Source: Isosphaeraceae bacterium (GTDB lineage Bacteria > Planctomycetota > Planctomycetia > Isosphaerales > Isosphaeraceae). From it: a DNA stretch of 64,000 bases. How positions within the stretch are numbered: the first letter of the stretch is position 1; each line of letters opens with the position of its first letter. The position numbers and the translations under genes were made by a program. Under the pieces are notes generated by a model. It was not told the DNA's origin. It was given only the letters and a program-made list of their open reading frames with translations, and made no database searches. The stretch covers positions 1 to 64,000 of the forward strand of contig JANXSX010000221.1 in the NCBI GenBank assembly GCA_025356475.1. The letters run 5' to 3'. Below are positions 37,134 to 46,021 of this stretch, one piece after another.

Positions 37134-37736
37134 TCAATCGAACGACTTAAGCTGAATGTTCCGGAATCTGACGATCGATTTATCGTCATGATTCTGGATC
37201 CCAACGTATCCCTTCTCCCCGCGCGAACCTTTGTAAGTATTGATCACTTCACCATTAAGCTTGATCGTGTATTCCTGTCCCTTCACCGTAATCTCGTAGA
37301 GATTCCACTCCCCGACTGGCTTTGTCGGTGCAGCCTTGTCGGCGGGCTTGAAACTGTACACGGCCCCGGTCCTGTGAACCGGGTCGGCCCCATCACAGAT
37401 CTGGATCTCGTAGCCTTCATTCACGGCATCCCAGGGGCTCTTGGGCTCGTTAGGGAACCTGACGAAGATCCCGGAGTTGTCTAAAGGAGTGGATTGTTTG
37501 TACTCGACGCGGAGTGTGAAGTTTTTCTGGGTCGCTTTGGCGTACCAGAGCATTCCCATGCCTCCTTCTGTCACTAACACTCCCTCCGACTCTTCTTTGA
37601 CGGAGCCAGGTCCGACCATCTTCCAACCCTGCTTGAGCGGATCGCCCTTGGCGTAAATGGATGTGAATCCATCATCAGCAGCCCAGGTCAGGGAGCTTGC
37701 GAAACAGAGAGCTATCGTCAGTAGGCCGAACTTCAT
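37134..37736 (-). CDS. DUF1080 (3-keto-disaccharide hydrolase) protein
   Basis: A 200-residue secreted protein: signal peptide MKFGLLTIALCFASSLTWA, then one DUF1080 domain (WKMVGPGSVKEESEGVLVTE, NSGIFVRFPN, WNLYEITVKGQEYTIKLNGE), a beta-sandwich concanavalin-like fold very abundant in planctomycetes. Family members are thought to act on glycans, including 3-keto sugars; the substrate here is unknown. ATG 37736 is chosen because GGAG lies 8 bases upstream; ATG 37742 would be too close. It lies 23 bases downstream of the PsbP-like protein gene, on the same transcript by inference. Confidence 0.88.
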   Translation of the reverse strand: MKFGLLTIALCFASSLTWAADDGFTSIYAKGDPLKQGWKMVGPGSVKEESEGVLVTEGGMGMLWYAKATQKNFTLRVEYKQSTPLDNSGIFVRFPNEPKSPWDAVNEGYEIQICDGADPVHRTGAVYSFKPADKAAPTKPVGEWNLYEITVKGQEYTIKLNGEVINTYKGSRGEKGYVGIQNHDDKSIVRFRNIQLKSFD

Positions 37737-37759
37737 GATCATGTCTCCAGAGAAAGGGT

Positions 37760-38299
37760 TTAGTTGCGGCTCAAGGTGGCAATCAAGGCATCGAAGTCCT
37801 TTTCTGCGGCTTCGATTGTCTTCTCCGGGCCCAGTAACTTGAGGTAATAGCCTCCGTCGGGGAGCTCAACAATGGCACCCAGGAGGCGATACCCTTTCTG
37901 AGCGCCTGCCTTCCCGAACGGATCAGTAAATGTCCCTGCACAGGCGACGCGAGTCACATCGACGTTTTTCCCTTTGAGCCGCTTGCTCTCGACTGCGGGG
38001 GTCTTGCCGTCTGCATCCTTGAACTGGGCCTGCCAGCGGGCAACATTGGCTTCGACCGAGCCGGCACGGTCGGGAAAGACGTAGATCGAAAAATCCCCAG
38101 GAGTCGTATCGCTCGCAACTGGGTCGAGTTTGAGCTGGACCTTACGCATTGATGACTGAGGAGGAATCGACTTCCAACTCGCGGGAGCCTCGAACACCAA
38201 GCTCCCCACAGTGACCTTGTGGGGCTTGAGTGGTTCGTCCGCGCCGGCGAGGACGACCGCCAGAGTGGAGAAGGCGAGAATCGAAAGGCGGCGAGACAT
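37760..38299 (-). CDS. Exported single-domain relative of the ResB-operon lipoprotein (PsbP-like)
   Basis: A 179-residue exported protein with a signal peptide (MSRRLSILAFSTLAVVLAGA). The remaining domain shows F.AP.SW at its start, then VEANVARWQAQF, YRLLGAIVELPDGGYYLKL and a C-terminal helix. The order and spacing match each repeat of the lipoprotein at 26537-27631. ATG 38299 is preceded by GGAG at 8 bases. It is followed by the DUF1080 gene and is divergent from the ThuA-like gene (about 100 bases). No catalytic residues are apparent. Confidence 0.65.
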   Translation of the reverse strand: MSRRLSILAFSTLAVVLAGADEPLKPHKVTVGSLVFEAPASWKSIPPQSSMRKVQLKLDPVASDTTPGDFSIYVFPDRAGSVEANVARWQAQFKDADGKTPAVESKRLKGKNVDVTRVACAGTFTDPFGKAGAQKGYRLLGAIVELPDGGYYLKLLGPEKTIEAAEKDFDALIATLSRN

Positions 38300-38398
38300 C
38301 TTGATGACTCCAAGGTGGGACATTGCGGCTTTCGTTGGGTCGGACTACGATGCGTGGACCAGATCACTTCACTTTGAAACCGCTACGGAGGTTAGCCT

Positions 38399-39190
38399 GT
38401 GCGTGCTCATCGTCCTCTCCCATTCCTACTCGCGTTGACCGTGCTTTGCCTCACTTGCACCCCTAGCCACGCTCAGAAAAAAGCGCCCGATGGTGCGAAA
38501 GTGTTACTGCTGACCGGAGGTGCCCGCGAGCATCACGGTTATCGCGATCAGGCATTCTACCTAGCAAACTTGCTCGAGGACACCAAGCGCTACCAAGTCA
38601 CCATTGTCGAGGATGGCGGCATTCTCGAATCACCCTCGCTCGCGAAATACGACATCATCTTCGTCAACGCGGATCGTCGCGACCCCGAGTTCAAGCTGAC
38701 CAAGGCTCAGCAAGAAGGCTTGGTGGCCGCTGTCAAGAATGGCAAAGGGTATATCAGCGTCCATGGGGCAGACAATGCCGCACCAGACTGGAACGATGAG
38801 TTCCGCGAGATGCTCGGCGGGGTCTTCTCGCATGATACGAAAGGTGGCACGCTCCCCGATAGCAAGGTGAAGAAGGGGACATATACGGTCAAGATCGCCG
38901 ACTCGAGCCATAAAGTCACCAGGGGGATCTCAGACTTCGAACTCGCCGATGAACTCTACTACCAGCTCCAGATGAAGCCTGGTGTGCAGCCGTTGGCCAC
39001 GATCGATTACGACAAGGGGACCTGGCCGGTCGCTTGGACGCGTGACTTCGGCAAAGGCAAGGTCTTTCACCTGGTCCTTGGCCACCGAGACTTTGGCCCC
39101 AACAAGTCCGATCCTACCACGAACCCCAACCTCGCCAAACTTCTGGTTCAAGGCGTCGACTGGGTTTCCGAAGGAATCCGCAAACCGTGA
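38399..39190 (+). CDS. ThuA-like domain exported protein
   Basis: A 263-residue protein with signal peptide (LPFLLALTVLCLTCTPSHA) and the ThuA/trehalose-utilisation glutamine-amidotransferase-like fold: KVLLLTGGAREHHGYRDQ, YDIIFVNADRRDPEF, GLVAAVKNGKGYISVHGADN, GGVFSHDT, AWTRDFGKGKVFHLVLGHRD. It should be periplasmic. In planctomycetes these proteins are associated with sugar catabolism near DUF1080 and Gfo/Idh/MocA genes, consistent with the neighbour at 37134. The start GTG 38399 has GGAGG upstream. A terminator hairpin follows. Confidence 0.88.
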   Translation: MRAHRPLPFLLALTVLCLTCTPSHAQKKAPDGAKVLLLTGGAREHHGYRDQAFYLANLLEDTKRYQVTIVEDGGILESPSLAKYDIIFVNADRRDPEFKLTKAQQEGLVAAVKNGKGYISVHGADNAAPDWNDEFREMLGGVFSHDTKGGTLPDSKVKKGTYTVKIADSSHKVTRGISDFELADELYYQLQMKPGVQPLATIDYDKGTWPVAWTRDFGKGKVFHLVLGHRDFGPNKSDPTTNPNLAKLLVQGVDWVSEGIRKP

Positions 39191-39199
39191 TCGCGATCA

Positions 39200-39238
39200 G
39201 ATCGAGCTTGCCCAAGTGGGGCATGGCCAGGCTCGATC
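39200..39238. terminator. Hairpin after the ThuA-like gene
   Basis: GATCGAGC at 39200-39207 pairs with GCTCGATC at 39231-39238, with TGCCC pairing to GGGCA inside. It lies 10 bases after the ThuA-like stop and before the stop of the convergent GH38-like gene; no T-run. Confidence 0.5.
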
Positions 39239-39276
39239 AATATACTCCATGCGTTGGCTCACATTGATGAGGCGAG

Positions 39277-42123
39277 TTAACCAAGTGTGATGTCAACGCA
39301 CGCCAACTCATTTGGAGTCAAATCCACTAGTACCGCATCGCCATCAATAGGCAAGTCTACGATCAACTCTTCATGAAAGTTGACTTGCCTCGCCCAAACT
39401 GGGTCCCGAAAACATCGGAGCCGACACCGTGTCGCATTCCCGGCAGTTTCCAGGAGATGGACCGTAACCCCCCAGCCCCGACCATCTCCAGAACGTTCGG
39501 CAAAACGGATGGAGGTGATTGCGACAGATGTACGATCCGCCTGGAAGAACCAGCCTGCGGCACCGGTCTTAGGAGGTCCCGACTCAGTTGGGACCACGAT
39601 CGGAGGAGTCCTCAAATCAAGAGCGGGAGCGAACGGATTCTCGGCATCAAGAGCGAGACCTAGCACAAAAGTTCGCGTGGTCTCCCGCCCAGCCACTAAC
39701 AAGGTATCGAGCATACGCCCTCCATGACGTTGGTGGTGAGCCAAACCGTTCATGAGTAACGTTGTTCGTTGCTTACGAGTGGTGATCTCGATCGCATCCG
39801 GCGTCTCAGGGCGGAGCGATTCGGTCAGATCGGCTCCGAGCAGGGATGTTCGCCGCATCATGGCGCTAGGATCAGGCCAAGCCCATCGACAGGCGAGGTT
39901 TTGCAGCCACGGGTCTGCCTGTTCAATTGAGCTCAGCCACTCGGAGTTCAGATCACGGAGTGTAATCTCGATCTCGACGATTCCTCGACCCGACCAGAGC
40001 CGAAACGTTTGCTGGAATCGCGCCAGGACCGTCTCGCCCTTGCCGAGGATTCGTCCCGTGGAAAATGCTTGGACAAGAGCAGGCCCACCATAATCGACTT
40101 CGAACTTCTCACCGACCATCCGGCTCAGCAGTGGTGTTCCATCCGCAGCAATCAGACCAGAAATTACCAGTTGCTGGCCGACCCGAGCCGTCGGTTCACC
40201 AAGTGCCTTAAAGGCCCGTATCCCGCCGGTCGCCGTGTCAATCGAAAGCTCAATCAGCTCGTTTCGTAAGGTGGAATCCTTGACTCCAAGTTTTCCCGTC
40301 GATTGAGTCGTAGCGCTGGGGCTTGACTCACGAGGGACCCAGACGTATCCGAACGCGGGGAGATCGACAACCGCCCGAACTCCATCTTCGGTGAACTGAG
40401 CGGCTCGAAGTGGACCTTCGACCCCAAGGTTCGCCGCCGCATCCGGGAGTAAGACGGGCGATTTACGTTTCATCCCAAGAGGATTAAACACGAGGTAACC
40501 GGCTGCACCGTCGGTTTGCCCACCAAGGACACAACCAGCCGCACTCTCAGCCCAGGCAGGGATTGCGGCGTCGAGCATTCCCTTCGCACCTTCATAATCG
40601 CCGGTTTCGAGCGACGTCTCGATCCGCGAGATCGGGGGTTGCCCGTCCAGACTCGTCAGGTCTTGGGACAAAGATCGAACGATGGTCTCGATGACAGCAA
40701 GCGAATCGAGCCGGGCTCGAAGCGACGCGTGCTCAGCCCTTCGTGTGATCGGCCGCTCTTCCCGCCGCTCGACGGACTGAGCGAGATAAGGAGTCTCGTA
40801 AGCATCCGCGTTTGGGCTCATACTTTCATAAGGTCGGTCGGTTAAATGAAAGTAGTCATTGACTGTTGTCCACTTTGCGAGTACCGGCGAATAGGACGCG
40901 ACTCGTCTCAGGTCGCGATACCAGCCGGTGGTCGAGCCCGCCCAGTGGGCGAGGGGCAGTGTCGCAACATGGTCGTCGCGCATGGTCGCCCCAAGCCGCC
41001 AAGGGAGAACTCGGCCTGAAGTCTGACGATCCGCAGAGAGTGGGGGCCTCAGTAGTGATTCGAGACTGGTGCCGTCGGGGGCTTCCCACAGGCGTTTTGA
41101 CTCAATTCGGATGGGAAACTTGCCCGCGTCAAAACCGAGGTGCAAGGCGAATCGGAGCGAGAATCGTTTGGCGATCTGAGGAAGCTGTGGATAAAGCCCA
41201 AATCGCCTCCTCGCCAGAGTTTCAACATTTCGACTATCGAGGTGCTCGCGATAAACCTCTCCACCGCGCTGGAACTGCCAGAGGATCGACTCCAAGGGAC
41301 GGAGCGGCTCGTCGGCTTCTCCGTACGCGCCACCGATCACATCGGCCCAGCCTTCGTTAATGGCATCTCTGAGCGACTGGATCAGTTCAGGATCGCGATT
41401 GGCGAGCGATTCGATCGCTCTGGCGTTCGCCAGGAACGAGATCGGGGTCCGGTTGGATAATGCGTCGCGGACGGCATCAAGGGGCGTCGAATCATGGAGG
41501 AAAGCGATATCCACCATGTAGGCATCGACAGGATAGAACCGCTCGCGAGCTTCGATGAGAAGTTCGAATGACGCACGGAGGCGGCTCTTGACCGCGTTCG
41601 CGTCCCCCTCCTGCCAGGAGATGGCTGCACTGATTGTCTCGCGCGTGAAGCTTTCGCGGTCGAGGGCATCCGCGTGACTCATTGCCGCAGTGAGATTCGC
41701 AAGCATCTCATGGGCGGTCCCCAAGGCGAGGAAATCCTCAGCGAGTTGCTCTTTCTCATCGAACGCGGGAACCGGCTCGAGCCCGAGTCGCTCGATCATC
41801 TGAGCGATAAGTGGAGAGCGGTCGGTCGTTCCTTCAATAAGGATCGCACCCGAATCTTCGGCCTGGACCCGATAACCCGAGGGGAGGCGACCCAGACACC
41901 CCGCCTGCGTGATCCGGACATCCCCAGTTGCCGGTGAAGTCGGGGCTTCAATATCTTCGAGAAGGGGCAACTCGTCCGAAGTGGCGAGGAACAGGGGGTG
42001 CCAGGCGACGGTGGCGGCGACCCAGGCTGCGAGTGCCTCGCCCTCAGACTGGCTCGAAGCCGGTTCGCGACCGGCATCGACGATCAAACCATGAAAACGC
42101 CTGGAAGAACGTTCCGATTCCAT
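39277..42123 (-). CDS. GH38-like (alpha-mannosidase-type) protein, catalytic Asp apparently absent
   Basis: A 948-residue cytoplasmic-looking protein. The middle of the N-terminal half resembles GH38: GWADVIGGAYGEADEPLRPL corresponds to the W.PVGG.W.E.D pattern, and RRFGLYPQLPQIAKRFSL to the segment around the nucleophile. In active GH38 enzymes this reads WEPD.FG; here the aligned residue is Arg. The later half (from about 560) resembles the GH38 C-terminal beta domains (YLVFNPLGMKRKSPVLL, FGYVWVPRE, NELIELSIDTATGGIRAFK). It starts 4 bases after the stop of the YceH gene (ATG 42123, TTG one codon earlier), so the two are probably co-transcribed. Assignment is by pattern only. Confidence 0.6.
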   Translation of the reverse strand: MESERSSRRFHGLIVDAGREPASSQSEGEALAAWVAATVAWHPLFLATSDELPLLEDIEAPTSPATGDVRITQAGCLGRLPSGYRVQAEDSGAILIEGTTDRSPLIAQMIERLGLEPVPAFDEKEQLAEDFLALGTAHEMLANLTAAMSHADALDRESFTRETISAAISWQEGDANAVKSRLRASFELLIEARERFYPVDAYMVDIAFLHDSTPLDAVRDALSNRTPISFLANARAIESLANRDPELIQSLRDAINEGWADVIGGAYGEADEPLRPLESILWQFQRGGEVYREHLDSRNVETLARRRFGLYPQLPQIAKRFSLRFALHLGFDAGKFPIRIESKRLWEAPDGTSLESLLRPPLSADRQTSGRVLPWRLGATMRDDHVATLPLAHWAGSTTGWYRDLRRVASYSPVLAKWTTVNDYFHLTDRPYESMSPNADAYETPYLAQSVERREERPITRRAEHASLRARLDSLAVIETIVRSLSQDLTSLDGQPPISRIETSLETGDYEGAKGMLDAAIPAWAESAAGCVLGGQTDGAAGYLVFNPLGMKRKSPVLLPDAAANLGVEGPLRAAQFTEDGVRAVVDLPAFGYVWVPRESSPSATTQSTGKLGVKDSTLRNELIELSIDTATGGIRAFKALGEPTARVGQQLVISGLIAADGTPLLSRMVGEKFEVDYGGPALVQAFSTGRILGKGETVLARFQQTFRLWSGRGIVEIEITLRDLNSEWLSSIEQADPWLQNLACRWAWPDPSAMMRRTSLLGADLTESLRPETPDAIEITTRKQRTTLLMNGLAHHQRHGGRMLDTLLVAGRETTRTFVLGLALDAENPFAPALDLRTPPIVVPTESGPPKTGAAGWFFQADRTSVAITSIRFAERSGDGRGWGVTVHLLETAGNATRCRLRCFRDPVWARQVNFHEELIVDLPIDGDAVLVDLTPNELACVDITLG

Positions 42124-42127
42124 CAAC

Positions 42128-42856
42128 TCAAGCTCCCAGCGCGGATTTCAGGTCGTGGACTTCGCTTTCAAGCGACTCCACTTTCAGTTTCAAACTCGCA
42201 AGCTCATCGCGAAGGGTCGCGATCTCGGCCACCCAACCTGGAGTTCCCGTCACGGCGGACATGTCGGCTCGGGTGGGTCGGGGCACATCTTCGTCGCCCA
42301 TCACGGGCCGGAGCGAAAATGCCTGACGCACCTTCTCAAGCTCTTCGGCGGGGTAGAGGCCGTGGGTCACGACCACGCCGCGTTGTTGCCCAGAGGGAGA
42401 AAGTCTGATCACCAATCCGCGCGACTGAAGCGCTTCCAGCACCGTCTGCAAGGATGACAAGTCGGACAGCGGTTCCATCCGGCTTGCCCTCACTCGAAGG
42501 TCCCCTTCGGTTTGGGCCCCGCGCAACATCAGTTCCGCGACCACGGCGAGTTCCACCTTGGAGACTTTCAGCCAATCGTACATCGTGTGCTTCCAGCGCA
42601 CGACACGACCGCCCCCTTCAACCATCACGACCGCCCCCTTCTTGCGGAGGCCAACAAGGATATCTTCGATGTCATCCACGTCGTAATTGGTCACAGGATC
42701 GCGGTTCGACTTCTGATTGCAGCCGGTGGTCAGTGCATTGATTGTCATCGGGTAGACTTCGGGAGTGGTCTTCGCCTTCTCGACGAGGACCCCGAGAACT
42801 CTTCGCTCACGACCGGTCAAGGGGGGTCGAACCACGTCTGGGGGCACCGAACTCAT
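42128..42856 (-). CDS. YceH family (DUF480) protein
   Basis: A 242-residue protein of two winged-helix-like DUF480 domains: RRVLGVLVEKAKTTPEVYPM and NALTTGCNQKSNRDPV at the N-terminus, and LRVRASRMEPLSDLSSLQTV in the second domain. A coiled-coil C-terminal tail follows (about 210-240, SLKLKVESLESEVHDLK). The family is widespread and suspected to bind DNA; no target is known. GAGGTT precedes the ATG. It lies directly upstream of the GH38-like gene. Confidence 0.9.
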   Translation of the reverse strand: MSSVPPDVVRPPLTGRERRVLGVLVEKAKTTPEVYPMTINALTTGCNQKSNRDPVTNYDVDDIEDILVGLRKKGAVVMVEGGGRVVRWKHTMYDWLKVSKVELAVVAELMLRGAQTEGDLRVRASRMEPLSDLSSLQTVLEALQSRGLVIRLSPSGQQRGVVVTHGLYPAEELEKVRQAFSLRPVMGDEDVPRPTRADMSAVTGTPGWVAEIATLRDELASLKLKVESLESEVHDLKSALGA

Positions 42857-42900
42857 GGAGCAACCTCGATCATTGAGGATTATCTTGGATCTGGATGGTA

Positions 42901-43689
42901 TCAGAACCGGGCGAGTCGTTCAGTGATCGACTTCACTTGGCTCGGGATATCCCGGTCGAATTCCGGCCAGATCGTCAGGTAGCCGTGGTAATTGATCTCT
43001 TCAAGGGCACCCAAGTACTCCTCCCAGTCGAGGGCACCTGGAGGATAGCCCTCCCCGCGTGGGTTGATGATCCGCGCCGTGCCTGCTCCTGTCGATGCGT
43101 CGTTGGCATAAGCATGGGCGACGCTCGATCCGAGCGCCACTGTTGCCGCCACGGGATCGATCCCCTGACGCAGGAGGCTAGCCGGGTCAATGCTCGCCAC
43201 GAGTGAGGGCTCGGCGATCGACGTGAGAAACGACTTCAAATCTGCGCCGGAGTTGGTCCCTGTCTCGATCGCAATCTTGACCCCTTGATGCTCCGCCCGC
43301 CGACCGAGGTCCGCGAGCGTGTTCGAGAAGATCTGGCGGCGGGACGTTTCAGCCTCAGGAGGAATGGCCCCAACCCTTGCCAGAACGAGAGTTGCCCCAA
43401 GTTCATAGGCCAGGCTGAAAGCACGCTCGGCCCGCGTGAGCCGATCGTCGAGTTGGTCGAGGGTGTCAAAAGGACGGCGAGTCGGTAGATGCAAGGCAAT
43501 CAGGGTGAGCTGGACCGAACGGAGCGCGTGGCGAAGCTCGCGACGTCCCGATTCCGAGAGCCGGTCCGGCCCAAGGTCGCCGATCGCGTCGAGAACGACT
43601 CCCTTCGCCCCGAGTTGAGCAGCTTGGCGGAACTGCGACTTAAGGTCTTGGGCAGGATCGAGTCGCAAGCCAATCGGGGAACGGATCAT
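42901..43689 (-). CDS. Sugar phosphate isomerase/epimerase-like TIM barrel protein
   Basis: A 262-residue protein of the AP-endonuclease-2 type TIM barrel fold: GAKGVVLDAIGDLGP, LTLIALHLPTRRPF, GATLVLARVG, HQGVKIAIETGTNSG and GYLTIWPEFDRD. The Glu (E in IAIETG), Asp, His and Glu positions of xylose-isomerase-like metal sites seem partly replaced (PEF in place of the final Glu motif), so the substrate is unclear. The start ATG 43689 has TGAGGTT about 9 bases upstream. Its 3' end lies 44 bases from the YceH start; it may share that operon. Confidence 0.75.
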   Translation of the reverse strand: MIRSPIGLRLDPAQDLKSQFRQAAQLGAKGVVLDAIGDLGPDRLSESGRRELRHALRSVQLTLIALHLPTRRPFDTLDQLDDRLTRAERAFSLAYELGATLVLARVGAIPPEAETSRRQIFSNTLADLGRRAEHQGVKIAIETGTNSGADLKSFLTSIAEPSLVASIDPASLLRQGIDPVAATVALGSSVAHAYANDASTGAGTARIINPRGEGYPPGALDWEEYLGALEEINYHGYLTIWPEFDRDIPSQVKSITERLARF

Positions 43690-43790
43690 GGCTCGATAAC
43701 CTCAGGTTGGCGCGCTCGGGTCGGATCGTGTCCAATTATGGAGCCTAGTATGCCGCCCAATCGCTTCGAGGGAGAGGGGAATTCTCTACT

Positions 43791-45182
43791 GTGCCGCGAT
43801 GTGCCACGGCTTCCATGAGTCTCTTGCTCGATATCGACCCCAAAGTTCTTGCCGCCAAGATCGGGCAATGCACGGGAGCAGCCCTGTTAGAGAGTGGCCC
43901 GGGATTCGGAAATTCCGGCCGTTGGAGCATCCTCACCGCGTGGCCAAGTCAAATATTCGAGGCCTGGGGCGACTCTTGGAGCAGTCGAGGGGATGGAGAA
44001 ATCGATCGGAGTGGGACTGATGACACACTCGATGCGTTGGCGAACTTCCTCGCAGAAAATGGATTGGCGGACTCCCGAGGGCAGCCCGAAGTCGATCAAC
44101 CCCCCTTCATGGGCGGCGCGATCGGCACAATCGGGTATGACGTCGGGACCCAGATTGAAACGCTCCCGCGCAAGGCCAAACGCGACACTCGCTGGCCCGA
44201 TATCTGTCTCCAAGTCTATGATTGGGCGATTTGCGTCGACCACCAACGCGATGAGGTCAGGCTCTGGACGCCAGAGAGTGACCTCAGCTCTGGAACGATC
44301 ATCGATCGTGTGCTCAGGGTACTCGACGGAACGAAGTCGCTTGGGCACTCCCGCCTTCTCGAGCCGCTGAAGAGCAACTTTGAGCCCGACGACTATCGAG
44401 CTGCAGTCTCTCGAGCCCTCGAATACATTGCAGCCGGTGACATCTTCCAGGTGAATCTGTCGCAGCGGTTCGCAGCTCATGGCGAGTTTGATCCTCTCGA
44501 CCTCTACCTTCGACTCAAGAATGAAAGTCCTGCCCCATTCGCAGCCTTCTTGAGGCACAATCAATCCGCAGTCATCAGCGCGAGTCCAGAATGGTTTTAT
44601 CAGACGCGTGGTTCCAAGATCTCAACCCGACCTATTAAGGGGACTCGCCGCAGAGGTCTCTCACCTCAGGAAGATGACCAACTCATTCACGACCTGATGA
44701 ACTCCCCGAAGGATCGCGCTGAGTTGACGATGATCGTCGATCTGGAACGAAACGACCTTGGAAGGATTTGCGAGTATGGGTCCGTCAAAGTGACCGAGTC
44801 GATGGTTCTCGAGACCTATGCTCAGGTCCATCACCTGGTCGCGACCGTAGAAGGCACGTTGCGAGCGAATGTCGGACCAGTGGATGTCTTGCGAGCCATG
44901 TTTCCAGGCGGCTCGGTCACGGGTGCTCCCAAGATCCGAGCGATGGAAATTATCGACGAGTTGGAGCCGACGCAACGCGGGATCTACACGGGTGCAATCG
45001 GTTATTTCAGCCGAGGAGGCACCAGTGCTTTCAATATCGCCATCCGCACAATGCTCGTCGAAACCAACCTGGTTTCGTACCAAGTTGGTGGCGGGATTGT
45101 GGCGGATAGTGATCCCGACTCCGAATATCTCGAAACGCTTCATAAAGGGCGAGGCCTCCGCAAAGTGTTGGAGTCGCCATGA
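43791..45182 (+). CDS. pabB: Aminodeoxychorismate synthase component I
   Basis: Converts chorismate and ammonia (from the glutamine amidotransferase PabA) to 4-amino-4-deoxychorismate, in folate synthesis. The chorismate-binding domain is clear: AAGDIFQVNLSQRF, SASPEWFY, PIKGTRRRG and VEGTLRANVGPV. Because anthranilate synthase component I is similar, this assignment rests mainly on the next gene being an aminodeoxychorismate-lyase-type aminotransferase. The start is GTG 43791 (GAGAGGGG upstream) or ATG 43815. Length 463 fits a stand-alone component I. The pabC gene starts within the last codons (ATGA overlap). Confidence 0.88.
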   Translation: MPRCATASMSLLLDIDPKVLAAKIGQCTGAALLESGPGFGNSGRWSILTAWPSQIFEAWGDSWSSRGDGEIDRSGTDDTLDALANFLAENGLADSRGQPEVDQPPFMGGAIGTIGYDVGTQIETLPRKAKRDTRWPDICLQVYDWAICVDHQRDEVRLWTPESDLSSGTIIDRVLRVLDGTKSLGHSRLLEPLKSNFEPDDYRAAVSRALEYIAAGDIFQVNLSQRFAAHGEFDPLDLYLRLKNESPAPFAAFLRHNQSAVISASPEWFYQTRGSKISTRPIKGTRRRGLSPQEDDQLIHDLMNSPKDRAELTMIVDLERNDLGRICEYGSVKVTESMVLETYAQVHHLVATVEGTLRANVGPVDVLRAMFPGGSVTGAPKIRAMEIIDELEPTQRGIYTGAIGYFSRGGTSAFNIAIRTMLVETNLVSYQVGGGIVADSDPDSEYLETLHKGRGLRKVLESP

Positions 45183-46021
45183 ACTCGCCACTTATCTGGT
45201 GCGAAAACCAGATCAAACCGATTGAGGAATTGTTGATCCCAGCAACGGATCGCATCTTCGAGCATGGTCTGGGACTCTTCGAGACTTTTCGCACCTGGCA
45301 AGGTCACCACTCGACGCTAAACCTGAATTTGGAACGACTCCGAGAGTCCACACGCTTCTGGCAAATGTTCGTAAGCGAGCCCAGCCTTCCGACTGCCGAT
45401 AATCTACATGCCCTTAAAGCCGCGAACGGACTGGTTGGAGATGCCGTCTTCCGACTCACTGCAACGGGTGGGAGTCGCTCGCAATCGGTGGTGTGGGTCC
45501 AGGCCAAACCGCTCCCAGCGGAGTTCCCTCACAAAGGATTGACGTTGATTCTCTCGAATCAAACGGTGACGTACCACACGCCAACAACTGTGTACAAGTC
45601 GATCAACTATCTCAACCGACGCCTTGCCCACGATGAGGCGATCTCCCTTGGTGCCCATGAAGCCTTGCTGACATCCTCGACCGGCGAGGTCTTGGAAGGG
45701 AGCCGATCGAACCTCTTCGCGTTTTCGGAGGGAATTCTCCGGACTCCACCCACGACCGCGCCACTTCTCCGAGGGGTCATGCGTGAGATTGTCTTGCGAG
45801 TCGCCGAGAGCCTCGGGGTCGCATGTGACCTAACGGCGATCCCGCTGGGCCAGCTTGAGCTCATGGACGAGATTTTCTTGACGAATGCCGTCCGTGGGGT
45901 CATGCCAGTCTCCCATTTCCAATCCTATCATCGTGGAGCCATAGGGCCAGGAACAGCTCGAATCTCGGCCGCACTTCTGAACTTACTCAATTCTGGAGGG
46001 AACACATCATGGGTTTGGTAG
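45179..46021 (+). CDS. pabC: Class IV aminotransferase, probable aminodeoxychorismate lyase
   Basis: PLP enzyme of fold type IV that eliminates pyruvate from aminodeoxychorismate to yield p-aminobenzoate. Visible features are DRIFEHGLGLFETFRTW, the PLP-lysine in YKSINYLNRRLAHDEA, and SSTGEVLEGSRSNLFAF. A branched-chain or D-amino acid transaminase is an alternative, but the context beside pabB favours PabC. GGAG stands 4-6 bases before the ATG. It overlaps pabB by 4 bases and the Nif3 gene by 13 bases. Confidence 0.85.
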   Translation: MNSPLIWCENQIKPIEELLIPATDRIFEHGLGLFETFRTWQGHHSTLNLNLERLRESTRFWQMFVSEPSLPTADNLHALKAANGLVGDAVFRLTATGGSRSQSVVWVQAKPLPAEFPHKGLTLILSNQTVTYHTPTTVYKSINYLNRRLAHDEAISLGAHEALLTSSTGEVLEGSRSNLFAFSEGILRTPPTTAPLLRGVMREIVLRVAESLGVACDLTAIPLGQLELMDEIFLTNAVRGVMPVSHFQSYHRGAIGPGTARISAALLNLLNSGGNTSWVW

